Below, one piece after another: positions 35,327 to 44,988 of a DNA stretch of 64,000 nucleotides. Positions within the stretch are counted from its first letter, which is position 1. The number at the start of each line of letters is the position of its first letter. The position numbers and the translations under genes were made by a program. The DNA is from an uncultured archaeon (GTDB lineage Archaea; Thermoproteota; Nitrososphaeria_A; Caldarchaeales; Calditenuaceae): positions 148,745 to 212,744 of the forward strand of contig CALIKS010000001.1 in NCBI GenBank assembly GCA_938017985.1. The letters are read 5' to 3'. The notes under the pieces are model-generated. The model did not search any database, was not told where the DNA came from, and worked only from the letters and a program-made list of their open reading frames with translations.

Positions 35327-36029
35327 GTAGTTTAATGAATCTTTTAGCGTCTTCATACATAGTAACATTGTTAAACATAACAAATATCTGCTCCGTATTC
35401 GACTCTTTCACTATTTTTTTAAGTGTTTGTAAATTATCGTCAGTATATTTGTATGAGTACATTCGTCTTCCAGGCGGACTGCCATGCAGTCTGAAATACG
35501 CTACTTTACCATTAAGCGTATAGAGGGGAATGGACATGAAAGGGTCGGTGACGTGAATTAAATCAAGAGTTTTACATATTTTTAATATGCTTTCCTTTTC
35601 CCATCCTCTTGGCTCTAATCCGATTAATAGTCCTCCCCTATCAATGGTAGTAAAGAATGACTCAACGTTTTTTTGATTCTCAGGTGTATCTTTGAAAGTT
35701 TGTGGAGTCTGAATTATGACTATTGGTGCAGATAGAGCCTCGCATACTTGTTTAGTCGCTCTCCAACTTTCATATACTTCTTCGGTCGGCTTGAATTCGC
35801 CATAATTCTGATTAGGCCTGATTCTTGATTTCCTCCATGTAGGACTATCTCTTGGATGTGTTATTCCCTGAAAAGCCTTAACCGTAAATATAAAATTACT
35901 TGGGCTATTCTCTCTCCATTTTTTTACTGTTGTTAATCTTGGAATTCTATAAAATGTTGACTGCAGCTCAACAACATTAAATTCTTTCATGTATTTGTTT
36001 TGAGAAACAGGATAGCCACAACATCCCAC
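35319..36029 (-). CDS. DUF72/YecE family protein
   Basis: A 236-residue TIM-barrel-like protein of the DUF72 family, whose function is not established. The start MGCCGYPVSQNKYMKEFNVVELQSTFYRIP matches the GxxGY...FxxVExxxTFY pattern, and VAYFRLHGSPPGRRMYSYKYTDDNL is the conserved RxHG region. The first codon is GTG. It is the last gene of the long minus-strand run with the aro genes, 8 bases after the HTH gene, which suggests co-transcription. Confidence 0.85.
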   Translation of the reverse strand: MGCCGYPVSQNKYMKEFNVVELQSTFYRIPRLTTVKKWRENSPSNFIFTVKAFQGITHPRDSPTWRKSRIRPNQNYGEFKPTEEVYESWRATKQVCEALSAPIVIIQTPQTFKDTPENQKNVESFFTTIDRGGLLIGLEPRGWEKESILKICKTLDLIHVTDPFMSIPLYTLNGKVAYFRLHGSPPGRRMYSYKYTDDNLQTLKKIVKESNTEQIFVMFNNVTMYEDAKRFIKLLI

Positions 36030-36037
36030 ATAGATGG

Positions 36038-36811
36038 TCAGAGCTGGTCACCTGCTTTCTTCAAATTTTCAATCAACTTCTGAATGTCTGAGCTCTTAGA
36101 AAGTATCAGTGGAACTCCGATAGACTCAGCTAATTCTATTGCGAGTAAGTCAACCTCTTTCTCATTTTTCGGCCCATGTAAAGCTATCGCTGTAGGTTTT
36201 AAGGGAAAAACTTTTGCGGCAACCATTGGAGACCTGCCCGTTGATACTCCGGTAAATACCAATAGCCTCATAGAATTTGAGCCGAAGATGTAAATGAATT
36301 CATGCGCATCCATATAGCGAATAGCAGTCAAACTATCGATGACGGTGTATCCGTAAACGATAGCGTCCGACTTTACATTGCCCCATAGAAATATGCCGTC
36401 AATGAGCGGAATTAAGTCAATTAGTTTTCGAGGCAATCTATACTCTCCTATATCGATAATTGCTTTATGAATAGTTGTAACATATCCTGAATATTTATGA
36501 ATATTAATTCCGCCTCTTTCCTCATCTAATTCAATCAAGCTCCTGATAAACCGCCTTACAAAACCTATTCCAGGCGATCTTCTCTTTCCCTTTTCATAGT
36601 CGCTTAAGACTGATGGCGAAATTGACATTTTTTTGGCTACTTCGCTTTGCTTTAGTCCAAATAACAATCTCCACTTCTTCATAGTGACGCCACTATTACT
36701 AGACAAAGTTATTTCTGCTGCCATTCTATTCATTAGAGATTCTTTCATGATGCTGGATATCGGCTTTTCATCTTTTTCATTCGTTTTTATATCTGTAGTC
36801 AACTCAGCCAA
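36038..36811 (-). CDS. archaeal XRE-type helix-turn-helix regulator with sensor domain
   Basis: A 257-residue protein. Residues about 45-85 form an XRE HTH (WRLLFGLKQSEVAKKMSISPSVLSDYEKGKRRSPG), followed by a C-terminal domain with LPRKLIDLIPLIDGIFLWGNV, then FIYIFGSNSMRLLVFTGVSTGRSPMVAAKVFPLKPTAI and a Rossmann-like ending. This architecture matches a conserved archaeal family (COG1709-like) with unknown ligand. It lies 30 bases downstream of the aromatic gene block, so it may be the regulator of that operon. Confidence 0.8.
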   Translation of the reverse strand: MAELTTDIKTNEKDEKPISSIMKESLMNRMAAEITLSSNSGVTMKKWRLLFGLKQSEVAKKMSISPSVLSDYEKGKRRSPGIGFVRRFIRSLIELDEERGGINIHKYSGYVTTIHKAIIDIGEYRLPRKLIDLIPLIDGIFLWGNVKSDAIVYGYTVIDSLTAIRYMDAHEFIYIFGSNSMRLLVFTGVSTGRSPMVAAKVFPLKPTAIALHGPKNEKEVDLLAIELAESIGVPLILSKSSDIQKLIENLKKAGDQL

Positions 36812-36841
36812 TTCTTTAAGAGCTAATCGTCATAAAAGTCT

Positions 36842-38245
36842 TTACTGCTCATTCAATGCCTCTCTAAGCTTTTCCATTCCTGTAATTATTTTGCTTAGCT
36901 CACAACCTGTAGATATTCTTATGTGGTCTGGATAGTCACCGAAGGACAACCCTGGCGCTACAGAGACACCGTACTTATCTAGTAATTTTAGGGCTAACTC
37001 AATTGAGTTCATCTTTAAGGACCTAAATCTTGGAAAAACATACATTCCCCCGGTAGGTTTTACGTATTCCGCGTTTATTTCATCTAGCATTTGACATACC
37101 TTATCAATTCTTCTTTTCATCTCTTCACGATATTTCCTCGGGGTCTCCACGTCTGCTAGAGCCTCTATCGCCGCAATCTGTATGAATTCTGGTACACATG
37201 TCATTAGTAGGGACTGAATTCTTGCTGCTCTGTCTATAATTTCTTTTTTTGCTACTAAGTAGCCTATTCTGTATCCCGTCATACCGTAACTTTTCGAGAA
37301 CGACATTATCATTATCGCATTGTCGTAATTAGTCTCTAATATTGATGTAAATCCATTGAAGGCATAATCCATATAAACCTCGTCGCTTATCACGTTAATT
37401 TTTTTTCTTCTCGCAAAATCAACTAGGGCTTTAAGCAGCTCCTTGCTAATGGTTACCCCAGTAGGATTATTTGGATAATTAATGAATAACATCTTTGTAG
37501 CTCTACTAGTCGACTTTTCTAGCTCGTCAATGTTTGGAAGCCATCCGGTGGACAGGGACGTTTTTATTACAACTGGCCTACACTGTAAAAACTCGGTTAT
37601 TTGTTTATAGGCTGGCCAGGACGGATCAATGATTAGAGCCTCATCGCCAGGAGCAAGAGTCGCGGCCGCTGCTAAGTAAACAGCAAACCGACCACCAGGA
37701 GTAACTAAAATTTCATCTTTACTTAATGAAACTCCAAACCTATTTTCTAAATACTCAGATATCGCCTCTCTTAGATTGACATGTCCTTTAGCATCTCCGT
37801 AGAACGCATAGCCTTTTTTTGCAGCTTCACTCAGTTTGTCAGCAACTTTTATCGGTGCACCAAAATTAGGTTCACCTACTTCGAGATGAACTATCTCTCT
37901 ACCACTAACTTCTAATTCCTTTGCCTTTCTAAAAATATCAATATGTGTTATTCGAGGTATCTTGTTTTTTGGCTCTTTACCATCTTGACGCTTTATAGAC
38001 TCGTTAAAGATAAGTGTCATTATTTGCTGGATAAAGGCATCATCAAGTCCATATTGCGCCGACTTTTTACTTACATATTCTCTTAATTCTCTTTCGGTTT
38101 CAAGGTCTACGTTTGGCAGTCCTAACTCTCTTTTTAGCTCGCCTACTTTTTCTGCTTTTTCTAACCTATAAGCAAGAAGCTCAATAATTCTACCTGTAAT
38201 TTCCCTTAATTCTTCACGAGTTTTTCTTAACTCTTCGATTGTCAA
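36842..38245 (-). CDS. chorismate mutase-aspartate/aromatic aminotransferase fusion
   Basis: A 467-residue fusion. Residues 1 to about 88 are an AroQ-type chorismate mutase (RKTREELREITGRIIELLAYRLEKAEKVGELK), which makes prephenate. From about 95 on is a class I PLP aminotransferase: NYPNNPTG, ISDEVYMDYAF, and the PLP lysine Lys318 in SFSKSYGMTGYRIGY. The fusion ties mutase and transamination of prephenate or aromatic keto acids. No prephenate dehydrogenase or dehydratase is in the window, so arogenate formation by this protein is possible but unproved. It is the last biosynthetic gene of the aro operon, 6 bases from aroC. Confidence 0.88.
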   Translation of the reverse strand: MTIEELRKTREELREITGRIIELLAYRLEKAEKVGELKRELGLPNVDLETERELREYVSKKSAQYGLDDAFIQQIMTLIFNESIKRQDGKEPKNKIPRITHIDIFRKAKELEVSGREIVHLEVGEPNFGAPIKVADKLSEAAKKGYAFYGDAKGHVNLREAISEYLENRFGVSLSKDEILVTPGGRFAVYLAAAATLAPGDEALIIDPSWPAYKQITEFLQCRPVVIKTSLSTGWLPNIDELEKSTSRATKMLFINYPNNPTGVTISKELLKALVDFARRKKINVISDEVYMDYAFNGFTSILETNYDNAIMIMSFSKSYGMTGYRIGYLVAKKEIIDRAARIQSLLMTCVPEFIQIAAIEALADVETPRKYREEMKRRIDKVCQMLDEINAEYVKPTGGMYVFPRFRSLKMNSIELALKLLDKYGVSVAPGLSFGDYPDHIRISTGCELSKIITGMEKLREALNEQ

Positions 38246-38251
38246 TTCTAC

Positions 38252-39355
38252 TCATCCTTTTTTAACTACAGTGCCTATAAGTCCAGACCTAATCGCGTGG
38301 TCTGCTATGACTATTCCGGTTACTGCCTCGACGATTGGCACGGCCCTAGGTACAACTGAGGGGTCGTGTCGACCACTAATTCTGATTTCCTCTTCTTTCA
38401 GAGTATCTATGTTTAACGTCATTTGTGGCTTTGCAATAGATGCTGGCGGTTTAAATGCTACGCGGAATACTATTTCTCTACCTGTTGACAGTCCTCCAAC
38501 GATTCCACCGGCGTTATTAGTTTTTGGAACTATTTTTCCATCGATTAATGTAAAAGGATCATTATGTATTGAGCCGAGCATTCTGCTTGCATTAAATCCA
38601 CTTCCAACCTCAATGCCTTTTACTGCAGGAATGGAGAAGATTGCTTTGGCAAGGTCTGAGTCGAGGGCGTCAAAGACTGGCTCTCCAAGTCCTACTGGAA
38701 CATTTGTCACGATGCATTCGATTATGCCTCCTATACTGTCTCCCTCCCTCCTCAATCTGATCAGCAGTTCATTCATTTTTTGAGCAGCGTCTTGGTCTGG
38801 ACATCTAACCTCGTTTGTGTATCTATTTTGTCTTATTTCGTCGATTGATAGAGGCCGCGACTCTATGCTTCCTATGCTCTTAGTATAGGCTAAGACTTCG
38901 ATCCCGAGTATTTCTTTGATTAGTTTTAGTGCAATTGCTCCAGCCATTACGTATCCCGTAGTAATTCTTCCAGAGAATCTTCCTCCTCCTCTCCAGTCAT
39001 TGAATCCGCCGTATTTTACGAATGAAAAGTAATCAGCATGGCTAGGCCTCGGAATTTTTTTAAATATTATATATGGTGTAGAGTCCACGTCCTTATTCCA
39101 AACAAGCATCGCTATCGGTGCACCAGTTGTATAGCCGTCTAGTACGCCGCTAAGTATCTCGACTTTGTCCTCCTCCTTTCTCTGGGTCGTTATGAATGAC
39201 TCACCAGGCTTCCTAAGATCAAGGAAGGACTGGATCTCGTATTCTGATATTGGGAGCCCTGCTGGGCAACCATCAATTACTACTCCTATGCATTTACCGT
39301 GGCTCTCTCCGAAACTAACCACGACAAATCGCTTCCCTAACACATTACCCGTCAT
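38252..39355 (-). CDS. aroC: chorismate synthase
   Basis: Last step of the shikimate pathway, EPSP to chorismate, with reduced FMN as cofactor. Recognised by VVSFGESHGKCIGVVIDGCP, RPSHADYFSFVKYG, NDWRGGGRFSGRIT, and RHDPSVVPRAVPI; RPGHADY is more usual than RPSHADY. ATG at 39355 is chosen because GGGTGG lies 5 bases upstream and the family starts at GNxxGxxF; the open frame continues to 39388. It overlaps aroA by 11 bases. Confidence 0.95.
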   Translation of the reverse strand: MTGNVLGKRFVVVSFGESHGKCIGVVIDGCPAGLPISEYEIQSFLDLRKPGESFITTQRKEEDKVEILSGVLDGYTTGAPIAMLVWNKDVDSTPYIIFKKIPRPSHADYFSFVKYGGFNDWRGGGRFSGRITTGYVMAGAIALKLIKEILGIEVLAYTKSIGSIESRPLSIDEIRQNRYTNEVRCPDQDAAQKMNELLIRLRREGDSIGGIIECIVTNVPVGLGEPVFDALDSDLAKAIFSIPAVKGIEVGSGFNASRMLGSIHNDPFTLIDGKIVPKTNNAGGIVGGLSTGREIVFRVAFKPPASIAKPQMTLNIDTLKEEEIRISGRHDPSVVPRAVPIVEAVTGIVIADHAIRSGLIGTVVKKG

Positions 39356-40628
39356 GAATGAATTCCACCCAGCATCCCAACGATTCAAGTTCTTTTAAAA
39401 ATTTCGGATATGAAATAGAGACGCAGTCAGGATCTTTAACCAAGACTTTCCCTCCTGAGTATATTGAGAGTAAAGCAAAAGCCATAAAGAGTCTATGGTC
39501 AGAATGAGGATCAAGCACAGCAGGCCTAGGCATACTCGGCACTATTTTAATGCCATCTAGCATTTCTATCGCTTGGATACCTGCCTTCCGTAGCTCTTTT
39601 GAAAGAACTGAAATTCTGTCGCTTTCCTTATACCTAGCATGCTTAACATCTGTTATCATTGTTTCACTATTAGCCGCTACGGCAAGTATTGCTATGACTG
39701 GCAATAAGTCTGGAGAATCTCTCAAAGAGATGCTTATTCCATTTAGGGTAGATTCTCTAGCCACCACTTCGTCATGAAGTTGTTCTATCTCTCCGCCCAT
39801 CTCTTTAATGATTCTTACTATTGCTGCGTCTGGTTGGGGTAAATCGGGATTAAGCCCCTTGACGATAACCGTACCACCAATCAGGAATGGAATTGCGAGG
39901 ATAAACGCGGCTAATCCATAGTCTCCGGGCACGTCGAAATCTGAGGATCTATAGCCAGTACTCTCTGTAATTATTTTTCCATCTGACATTATTGATTTTG
40001 CTCCGAAAAATTCTTGAGTTTTTATTGTTGCTTGAATGTAGGGCCTAGAAACTATATTGCCCTGAATGTTTATGGTTAGGCCCTGCTCAGTCTTCGCTCC
40101 TGCAATCATTAATCCACTAATGTATTGACTGCTAACTTCTCCAGTAATTGTGCAGTGACGTGATTTGTATCCACCTCCTTTAACGATTATTGGGGCATAA
40201 CCATTGAGCCTCGTTGACCAAGCCTCTACACCTAGTTGATGAAGGGCGTCAAGGAGTGGCTGCATGGGTCTTCTTCTTAGACTCTCATCCCCAGTCAATA
40301 TTGTATATCCACTCCTCACTAATCCTGCGATTGCTGTTAGAATTCTCAGAGTAGTCCCGGAATTTTTAGCATCAATTATATCTGGAGGCGTCTCCGGCAA
40401 ATCCACGCCTTCTATGACTAATTCTTCGCCATTCTGAATTATATTTGCGCCGAAAAGCCTCATGCCGTCTATTGATGCTGCTGTATCTAAAGATATGAGG
40501 GGATTATGAATTTTTGAAACCCCTTCAGCCAAAGAGGCTATGATAATACCTCTATGTGTGTAGCTCTTGCTTGGCGGAGCCTTGACAACACCCCTTGCTT
40601 CGTCACAAGTTATTCTAACTAGCGCCAC
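39345..40628 (-). CDS. aroA: 3-phosphoshikimate 1-carboxyvinyltransferase (EPSP synthase)
   Basis: Condenses shikimate 3-phosphate with PEP. It shows VVKAPPSKSYTHRGIIIASL, the PEP-binding NSGTTLRILTAI, TGDESLRRRPMQPLLDAL, DVPGDYGLAAFIL and the C-terminal DPHSDHRLFMAFALL. I place the start at the GTG of 40628 because GGAGAAGGTGG lies just before it and the protein then starts directly at VRITCDEARG; the open frame begins at 40685. It overlaps aroE by a few bases. The short LRRRPM region and glycines fit class I enzymes. Confidence 0.95.
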   Translation of the reverse strand: MALVRITCDEARGVVKAPPSKSYTHRGIIIASLAEGVSKIHNPLISLDTAASIDGMRLFGANIIQNGEELVIEGVDLPETPPDIIDAKNSGTTLRILTAIAGLVRSGYTILTGDESLRRRPMQPLLDALHQLGVEAWSTRLNGYAPIIVKGGGYKSRHCTITGEVSSQYISGLMIAGAKTEQGLTINIQGNIVSRPYIQATIKTQEFFGAKSIMSDGKIITESTGYRSSDFDVPGDYGLAAFILAIPFLIGGTVIVKGLNPDLPQPDAAIVRIIKEMGGEIEQLHDEVVARESTLNGISISLRDSPDLLPVIAILAVAANSETMITDVKHARYKESDRISVLSKELRKAGIQAIEMLDGIKIVPSMPRPAVLDPHSDHRLFMAFALLSIYSGGKVLVKDPDCVSISYPKFLKELESLGCWVEFIHDG

Positions 40629-41463
40629 TTCTTTTCCACCTTCTCCATAATTCATTCCGGACCACTCTTTCCATAAATGAGACATCTGGAGTTATGCCTG
40701 TCCATATCTTAAATGAGGCTGCTCCCTGCTCTACGAGGTGAATTACACCATCAATGGTTTTACAACCTCTTTTCATCGCTGCCCTAAGGAGTGGCGTACT
40801 TCTGTGCGAGTAAACAAGGTCATAAACGACATGATAACTTTCTAAGTTATTCGGATCGAATAGGAGTTTTTCTTCTACGAGACCAACCGGAGTAGCATTG
40901 ACCACTAATTCTGCCTTGGGAACAAATCTATTAACATCTTCAAGACTTACTATTTGTAATCTACTGCTTATCTTCGGCATCATTGATTCTCGAAGCTTAA
41001 TAGCCCTCTCCATTGTTCTATTCGCAATTATTATCATCCTTGTGCCCATTTTATCTAACGCATATACTACAGCTCTGGCAGATCCTCCGGCCCCTAGCAA
41101 TAGGCATGTGTCTATAGTTTTTACTCCTATTCTTGAGAGACTGGTTATGAAGCCTTCTACGTCAGTGTTAAAGCCAATCCAACCATCACTATGTCTGACA
41201 GTAGTATTGACAGCACCAGTCATCGAGGCCTCTTCTGACAGCTCTACTGCTATTTTTGCAACTTCTTCTTTATGAGGAATAGTTATGTTAAAACCTATGA
41301 ATTCTAGTTTCCATAACGATGTGAGCGTTTCTCCTAGCTTGAATGGATGTATGTCGATTGCTAAGTATATGTGAGGAAGACCATATAGCCATAGTGTTGA
41401 ATTATGCATTAAAGGGGATAGCGAGTGTGCCACTGGGTGGCCTATCACGGCTAAAAATGACAT
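40615..41463 (-). CDS. aroE: shikimate dehydrogenase
   Basis: NADPH reduction of 3-dehydroshikimate, 282 residues. LAVIGHPVAHSLSPLMHN is the shikimate-binding SxS motif, GFNITIPHKEEVA contains the catalytic Lys, TDVEGFI the Asp, LLGAGGSARAVVYAL the NADP site, and VVYDLVYSHRSTPLL the C-terminal block. It overlaps aroD by 13 bases and aroA on the other end, so all are translated in series. Confidence 0.96.
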   Translation of the reverse strand: MSFLAVIGHPVAHSLSPLMHNSTLWLYGLPHIYLAIDIHPFKLGETLTSLWKLEFIGFNITIPHKEEVAKIAVELSEEASMTGAVNTTVRHSDGWIGFNTDVEGFITSLSRIGVKTIDTCLLLGAGGSARAVVYALDKMGTRMIIIANRTMERAIKLRESMMPKISSRLQIVSLEDVNRFVPKAELVVNATPVGLVEEKLLFDPNNLESYHVVYDLVYSHRSTPLLRAAMKRGCKTIDGVIHLVEQGAASFKIWTGITPDVSFMERVVRNELWRRWKRSGAS

Positions 41464-42164
41464 TTTTCAGCCAGCCATGAGAGTTTCTCTAACTCTTTCT
41501 TCAACTCTATGTAAGATAGCTGACCCGGGGCTACTGGTCTTGAACCACTATGAACATATGTGAAGGGTGCACCTAAAAATATGCTTAGTATACGTGTTAA
41601 GACCCATTCGTCTCCCATACAGAAGGCAATTAACCGGCCTCTTACCCAGTCATGCCTATACAGTGATAGCAAATTGGTAACATCAAATACTTGACGAGGA
41701 TAAGTGACTATTTTCCAAAAGTCACCTGCATGACGCATTTCAGTTAATAATTTCTCTAATTCATCTGCGGGGGGGTGTTCCATGGTGAAATGTTTTGAAA
41801 GAATTATTTTTGCACCATTAATTTTTAGTCTATCTATAAATGACTTGTCACATACGTATGTATCATACTCTATGTCTATGTAGGATGCTATTGATGATGA
41901 TTCTAATAGAATCCTCTTCCTTTCTTCTTCACTACCAGAGAATGCCCCACCTTCATTTTTATTTCTTACCGTAGAAACTATTTCGAAGCCCTTTTTATAA
42001 GCCTCCTTTAGGACTGATAGATAGTTATTGTCTAAGAGATAGTCAAGTCTTAGCTCAACCATTTTAACCCCCATCTCCTTCAGAGCTACTAAGGACTGTA
42101 TAGCTTCTCCTGAATTTTTCCCAACTACTGAGACGCAAATCCTTTCTTCAGCCCTAAACCTCAT
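41451..42164 (-). CDS. aroD: 3-dehydroquinate dehydratase, type I
   Basis: Dehydrates 3-dehydroquinate through a Schiff base. At 237 residues it has VELRLDYL near the N-terminus, ILSKHFTMEHPP with the catalytic His, and FWKIVTYPRQ with the Schiff-base Lys, then RLIAFCMGDEWVLTRILS and a GSRPVAPGQLS end. It overlaps aroB' by 11 bases and aroE by 13. Confidence 0.94.
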   Translation of the reverse strand: MRFRAEERICVSVVGKNSGEAIQSLVALKEMGVKMVELRLDYLLDNNYLSVLKEAYKKGFEIVSTVRNKNEGGAFSGSEEERKRILLESSSIASYIDIEYDTYVCDKSFIDRLKINGAKIILSKHFTMEHPPADELEKLLTEMRHAGDFWKIVTYPRQVFDVTNLLSLYRHDWVRGRLIAFCMGDEWVLTRILSIFLGAPFTYVHSGSRPVAPGQLSYIELKKELEKLSWLAEKCHF

Positions 42165-43158
42165 TTATTCCTTCCTCTACGCTTATCCCCATGTGTCTGC
42201 CCGCTTTTCCAGTTAGATGTACAAGGACCTCATCGCCGATATTTATCTCAGTAACTCCAACTGGCTCACCGTCTCGTCTTACTAACCGAATCGTCTCAGC
42301 GTTCTGAAGAATAACAGAACCATCAAGGTTATCCGCCTCTGCAGCTATCAATATTAATGGTCGCCTTTCAATCTTAACTCTTCCAACAGTAGCGACTCGA
42401 GTATAGCCATCTTTTGAGACTATCAATACTCTTTTACCAGCTTTTAGTTCAGACAAATAATAGGTATTTGCACGTGGTCCTAAGGTGTAAAGATGTATTG
42501 CTCCGGCATTTATTCTAAATGGTCTAGGCTCTGTAAAACTAGAACCTATCACTTCGCTATGAACTAAAAATAGCATTCTTGACATGCTACCTACGAGGAG
42601 GCCTTCACCAATTCTTAGCATGTTTGTGGTGTCTATGCATGCTCTTTCACCCATACCTACATTTAAAATTTCCTTAACTTTGGCTGTAGCTAGTTCGACG
42701 CGTCTTACATAGTTGAGATAGTCCTGAATAATTGATATTTCCTCCATGTTTCTAGTCTTATAAACGACGCCGTCGACGCCTCTTTCTAGCACTCCGAAGA
42801 ACGTTTCAATGTCATCAATCTTATCAATTCTTACTAAAACTTTCGTGTTTAACCCCTGAAGCTTAGCGAGTATGTTTTCTAGAGGAATGATTCTCAGGTC
42901 TCTAGGTTCAATTAGTATTGAGGAAGCTCCTGCCTTCGCTTCTCTATAAATCAATTCGATGTCTGAGGGAGTCTTAAGCGAAATGATGGAAGTTCCTGAC
43001 TCTTTATTATATATCTTTACTTTGTCCTTTAGTTCAGGAGGAACGATATTACTTTGACAGAAAAGAGCACTGGCACCTCTCGCTACAGCTTCTATGGCCT
43101 CATCAGGCGTCTCAACATCTATGATAATTTCTTTTGATTCACTTTGATTTTGTTTCAA
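42154..43158 (-). CDS. aroB': 3-dehydroquinate synthase II
   Basis: Archaeal alternative to AroB: oxidative deamination and cyclisation of ADH to 3-dehydroquinate, using NAD. The 334-residue protein keeps the family block MGERACIDTTNMLRIGEGLLVGSMSRMLFLVHSE and RPFRINAGAIHLYTLGP, then KVGRVKIERRPLILI-like sequence at the C-terminus. It overlaps the ADH synthase gene by 20 bases, as its reaction partner. Together these two replace DAHP synthase and the bacterial AroB. Confidence 0.95.
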   Translation of the reverse strand: MKQNQSESKEIIIDVETPDEAIEAVARGASALFCQSNIVPPELKDKVKIYNKESGTSIISLKTPSDIELIYREAKAGASSILIEPRDLRIIPLENILAKLQGLNTKVLVRIDKIDDIETFFGVLERGVDGVVYKTRNMEEISIIQDYLNYVRRVELATAKVKEILNVGMGERACIDTTNMLRIGEGLLVGSMSRMLFLVHSEVIGSSFTEPRPFRINAGAIHLYTLGPRANTYYLSELKAGKRVLIVSKDGYTRVATVGRVKIERRPLILIAAEADNLDGSVILQNAETIRLVRRDGEPVGVTEINIGDEVLVHLTGKAGRHMGISVEEGINEV

Positions 43159-43933
43159 TAATGCTCAGCGCCTCCTTTACATCCGCATCTTCTATCACTA
43201 TTGCTCTTAATGCCTTTACTATCAAGTCTGGGAATTCATGCATGAAGACATTCCTTCCAATTGTTACGCCTATTGCTCCCGCATCCATTGCTGCTCTCGC
43301 CATGCTTAATACTGCTTCGTCACTGTCAACCTTTGGGCCACCCGCCATAACTATAGGTGCAGGACAAGCCTCGACAACTTTCCTGAATGTCTTTTCATCA
43401 CCGCTAAAGGGAACTTTAACGATGTCGGCGCCTAATTCCGCCCCTACCCTTGCCACGTGAGCTAATATATTCGGGTCGTTTGGGTCCTTCACTCCCTCGC
43501 CCCTAGGATACATCATCGCTATCATTGGTAATCCCAGCGAGTCGCATTCGTCTGCCAAGAGGCCTAGCTTTCTCAACATGTATGGCTCCATTTTGCATCC
43601 GATGTTTATGTGTACTGAAAGTCCATCTGCACCCAGTCGAATAGCAGAGAGAGCTGATCCTACCCTGACCTTCCAGTTGGGGTCTGGACCAATCGATGTA
43701 CTGGCTGAAAAATGCACAATAAAGCCAATATTTGGTACACGCTTCATATGCTTGATTATTCCTTTTTGTACAAGAAATGCCGTAGCACCGCCTTTTTCAA
43801 TTTTTTCAATTGTCTCATAAATCTTGTCGAGTCCTTTCATTGGGCCAGCTGTGATGCCGTGGTCCATTGGGATGCATAGCATTTTTCCTCTTTCTGTTAT
43901 TCTACTTAGCCGAACATCTTTACCAGCAACCAT
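43139..43933 (-). CDS. 2-amino-3,7-dideoxy-D-threo-hept-6-ulosonate synthase
   Basis: First step of the archaeal shikimate entry: condenses aspartate semialdehyde with a 6-deoxy-5-ketofructose phosphate-derived unit. A 264-residue class I aldolase (AroA'/LsrF family): CIPMDHGITAGP (Asp24, His25), IKHMKRVPNIGFIVH, and the Schiff-base Lys173 in ADIVKVPFSGDEK, then PIVMAGGPKV and GVTIGRNVFMHE. The start ATG overlaps the asd stop as TGATG, so the enzyme that makes its substrate is translated directly before it. Confidence 0.94.
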   Translation of the reverse strand: MVAGKDVRLSRITERGKMLCIPMDHGITAGPMKGLDKIYETIEKIEKGGATAFLVQKGIIKHMKRVPNIGFIVHFSASTSIGPDPNWKVRVGSALSAIRLGADGLSVHINIGCKMEPYMLRKLGLLADECDSLGLPMIAMMYPRGEGVKDPNDPNILAHVARVGAELGADIVKVPFSGDEKTFRKVVEACPAPIVMAGGPKVDSDEAVLSMARAAMDAGAIGVTIGRNVFMHEFPDLIVKALRAIVIEDADVKEALSIIETKSK

Positions 43934-44988
43934 CAGGAATTCAACCTCCTTGTAGCAATTAAAAGTTCCGCTGTAAGTATAGCCGTCCCCGCGGCACCTC
44001 TAATTAAGTTATGACTCAGCGATATGAATGTATAATTGCGCGGCTTATTAGACTTTCTAATCCTACCAATCGTCACTACCATGCCCTTAACATCTCCGAA
44101 ATCAACATCAAGCCTAGGTTGCGGCCTATCCGGCTCGTTGAAGACGTGAATTGGTTTTTTTGGAGCCGATGGTAACTCGAGCATTTGCGGCAAACCCGAA
44201 AAACTGCTTAACGTATCCTTAACATCATCAATACCTGCATCTTCCATGAGTTCTACTTGTATAACCTCTAAGTGTCCAACGATCGTTGGTGCACGTGTAC
44301 ATGTAGCATCGATCAGAATGTCTGCAGGTATTACTTTACCGTCTTTTAGCCTTCCTAAAATTTTTTTAGGTTCTTCGACGACTTTTTCTTCCTCGCCATT
44401 TATGTAGGGTATGATATTTCCAAGTATTGCCATTGATGGTACTCCGTTATAGCCAGCACCTGAGACGGCCTGCATCGATACCAGATTTGCATACTTTATT
44501 CCATATCTATCCATTAATGCCTTCAATGGCATTACGAAACCTACGGTTGTACAATTAGGCGTAGTGACGATAAATCCATCCCACCCTCTATTCTTTTTCT
44601 GCACCTCGATGAGGTTTAGATGCTCTGGATTTATTTCAGGAACAATCAGGGGAACATCATGCCAAGCCCTATGTGCTGAGGCGTCACTGATCACTGGAAA
44701 CCCAGCCTGCGCAAATTTTGGCTCAATCTCCCTTGCGGCCGATGTGGGTAGACAGCTAAATACAATGTCAGCGTCTATCTTTGCTGGATCAGAGGGCAAC
44801 ACTTCTAGGCTCTTATACATAGCTGGCACATTACCTTTACCCATGTAGGCATCCTCAAGCGTTTTGCCGACGTTAGATCTTCCCGTAACAGCTGATATCT
44901 CAAACCATGGATTATCTGCAAGCAACTCGACGTAAATTTGTCCAACCATCCCTGTGGCTCCCAGAATCGCTGCTTTTACTCTACCCAA
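43933..44988 (-). CDS. asd: aspartate-semialdehyde dehydrogenase
   Basis: Reduces aspartyl phosphate to aspartate semialdehyde, the precursor used by ADH synthase and homoserine dehydrogenase. Visible are AAILGATGMVGQ, DIVFSCLPTSAAREIE, the active-site Cys in VTTPNCTTVGFV, ADILIDATCTRAPTIVGHL and CPQPRLD-like PQPRLDVDFG. It belongs to the archaeal/fungal type, whose relatives in some archaea act as malonyl-CoA reductases. I place the start at TTG 44988, since GGTGA (44996-45000) lies 5 bases before it; the GTG at 44997 overlaps that site. It is the first gene of the aro operon. Confidence 0.92.
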   Translation of the reverse strand: MGRVKAAILGATGMVGQIYVELLADNPWFEISAVTGRSNVGKTLEDAYMGKGNVPAMYKSLEVLPSDPAKIDADIVFSCLPTSAAREIEPKFAQAGFPVISDASAHRAWHDVPLIVPEINPEHLNLIEVQKKNRGWDGFIVTTPNCTTVGFVMPLKALMDRYGIKYANLVSMQAVSGAGYNGVPSMAILGNIIPYINGEEEKVVEEPKKILGRLKDGKVIPADILIDATCTRAPTIVGHLEVIQVELMEDAGIDDVKDTLSSFSGLPQMLELPSAPKKPIHVFNEPDRPQPRLDVDFGDVKGMVVTIGRIRKSNKPRNYTFISLSHNLIRGAAGTAILTAELLIATRRLNS

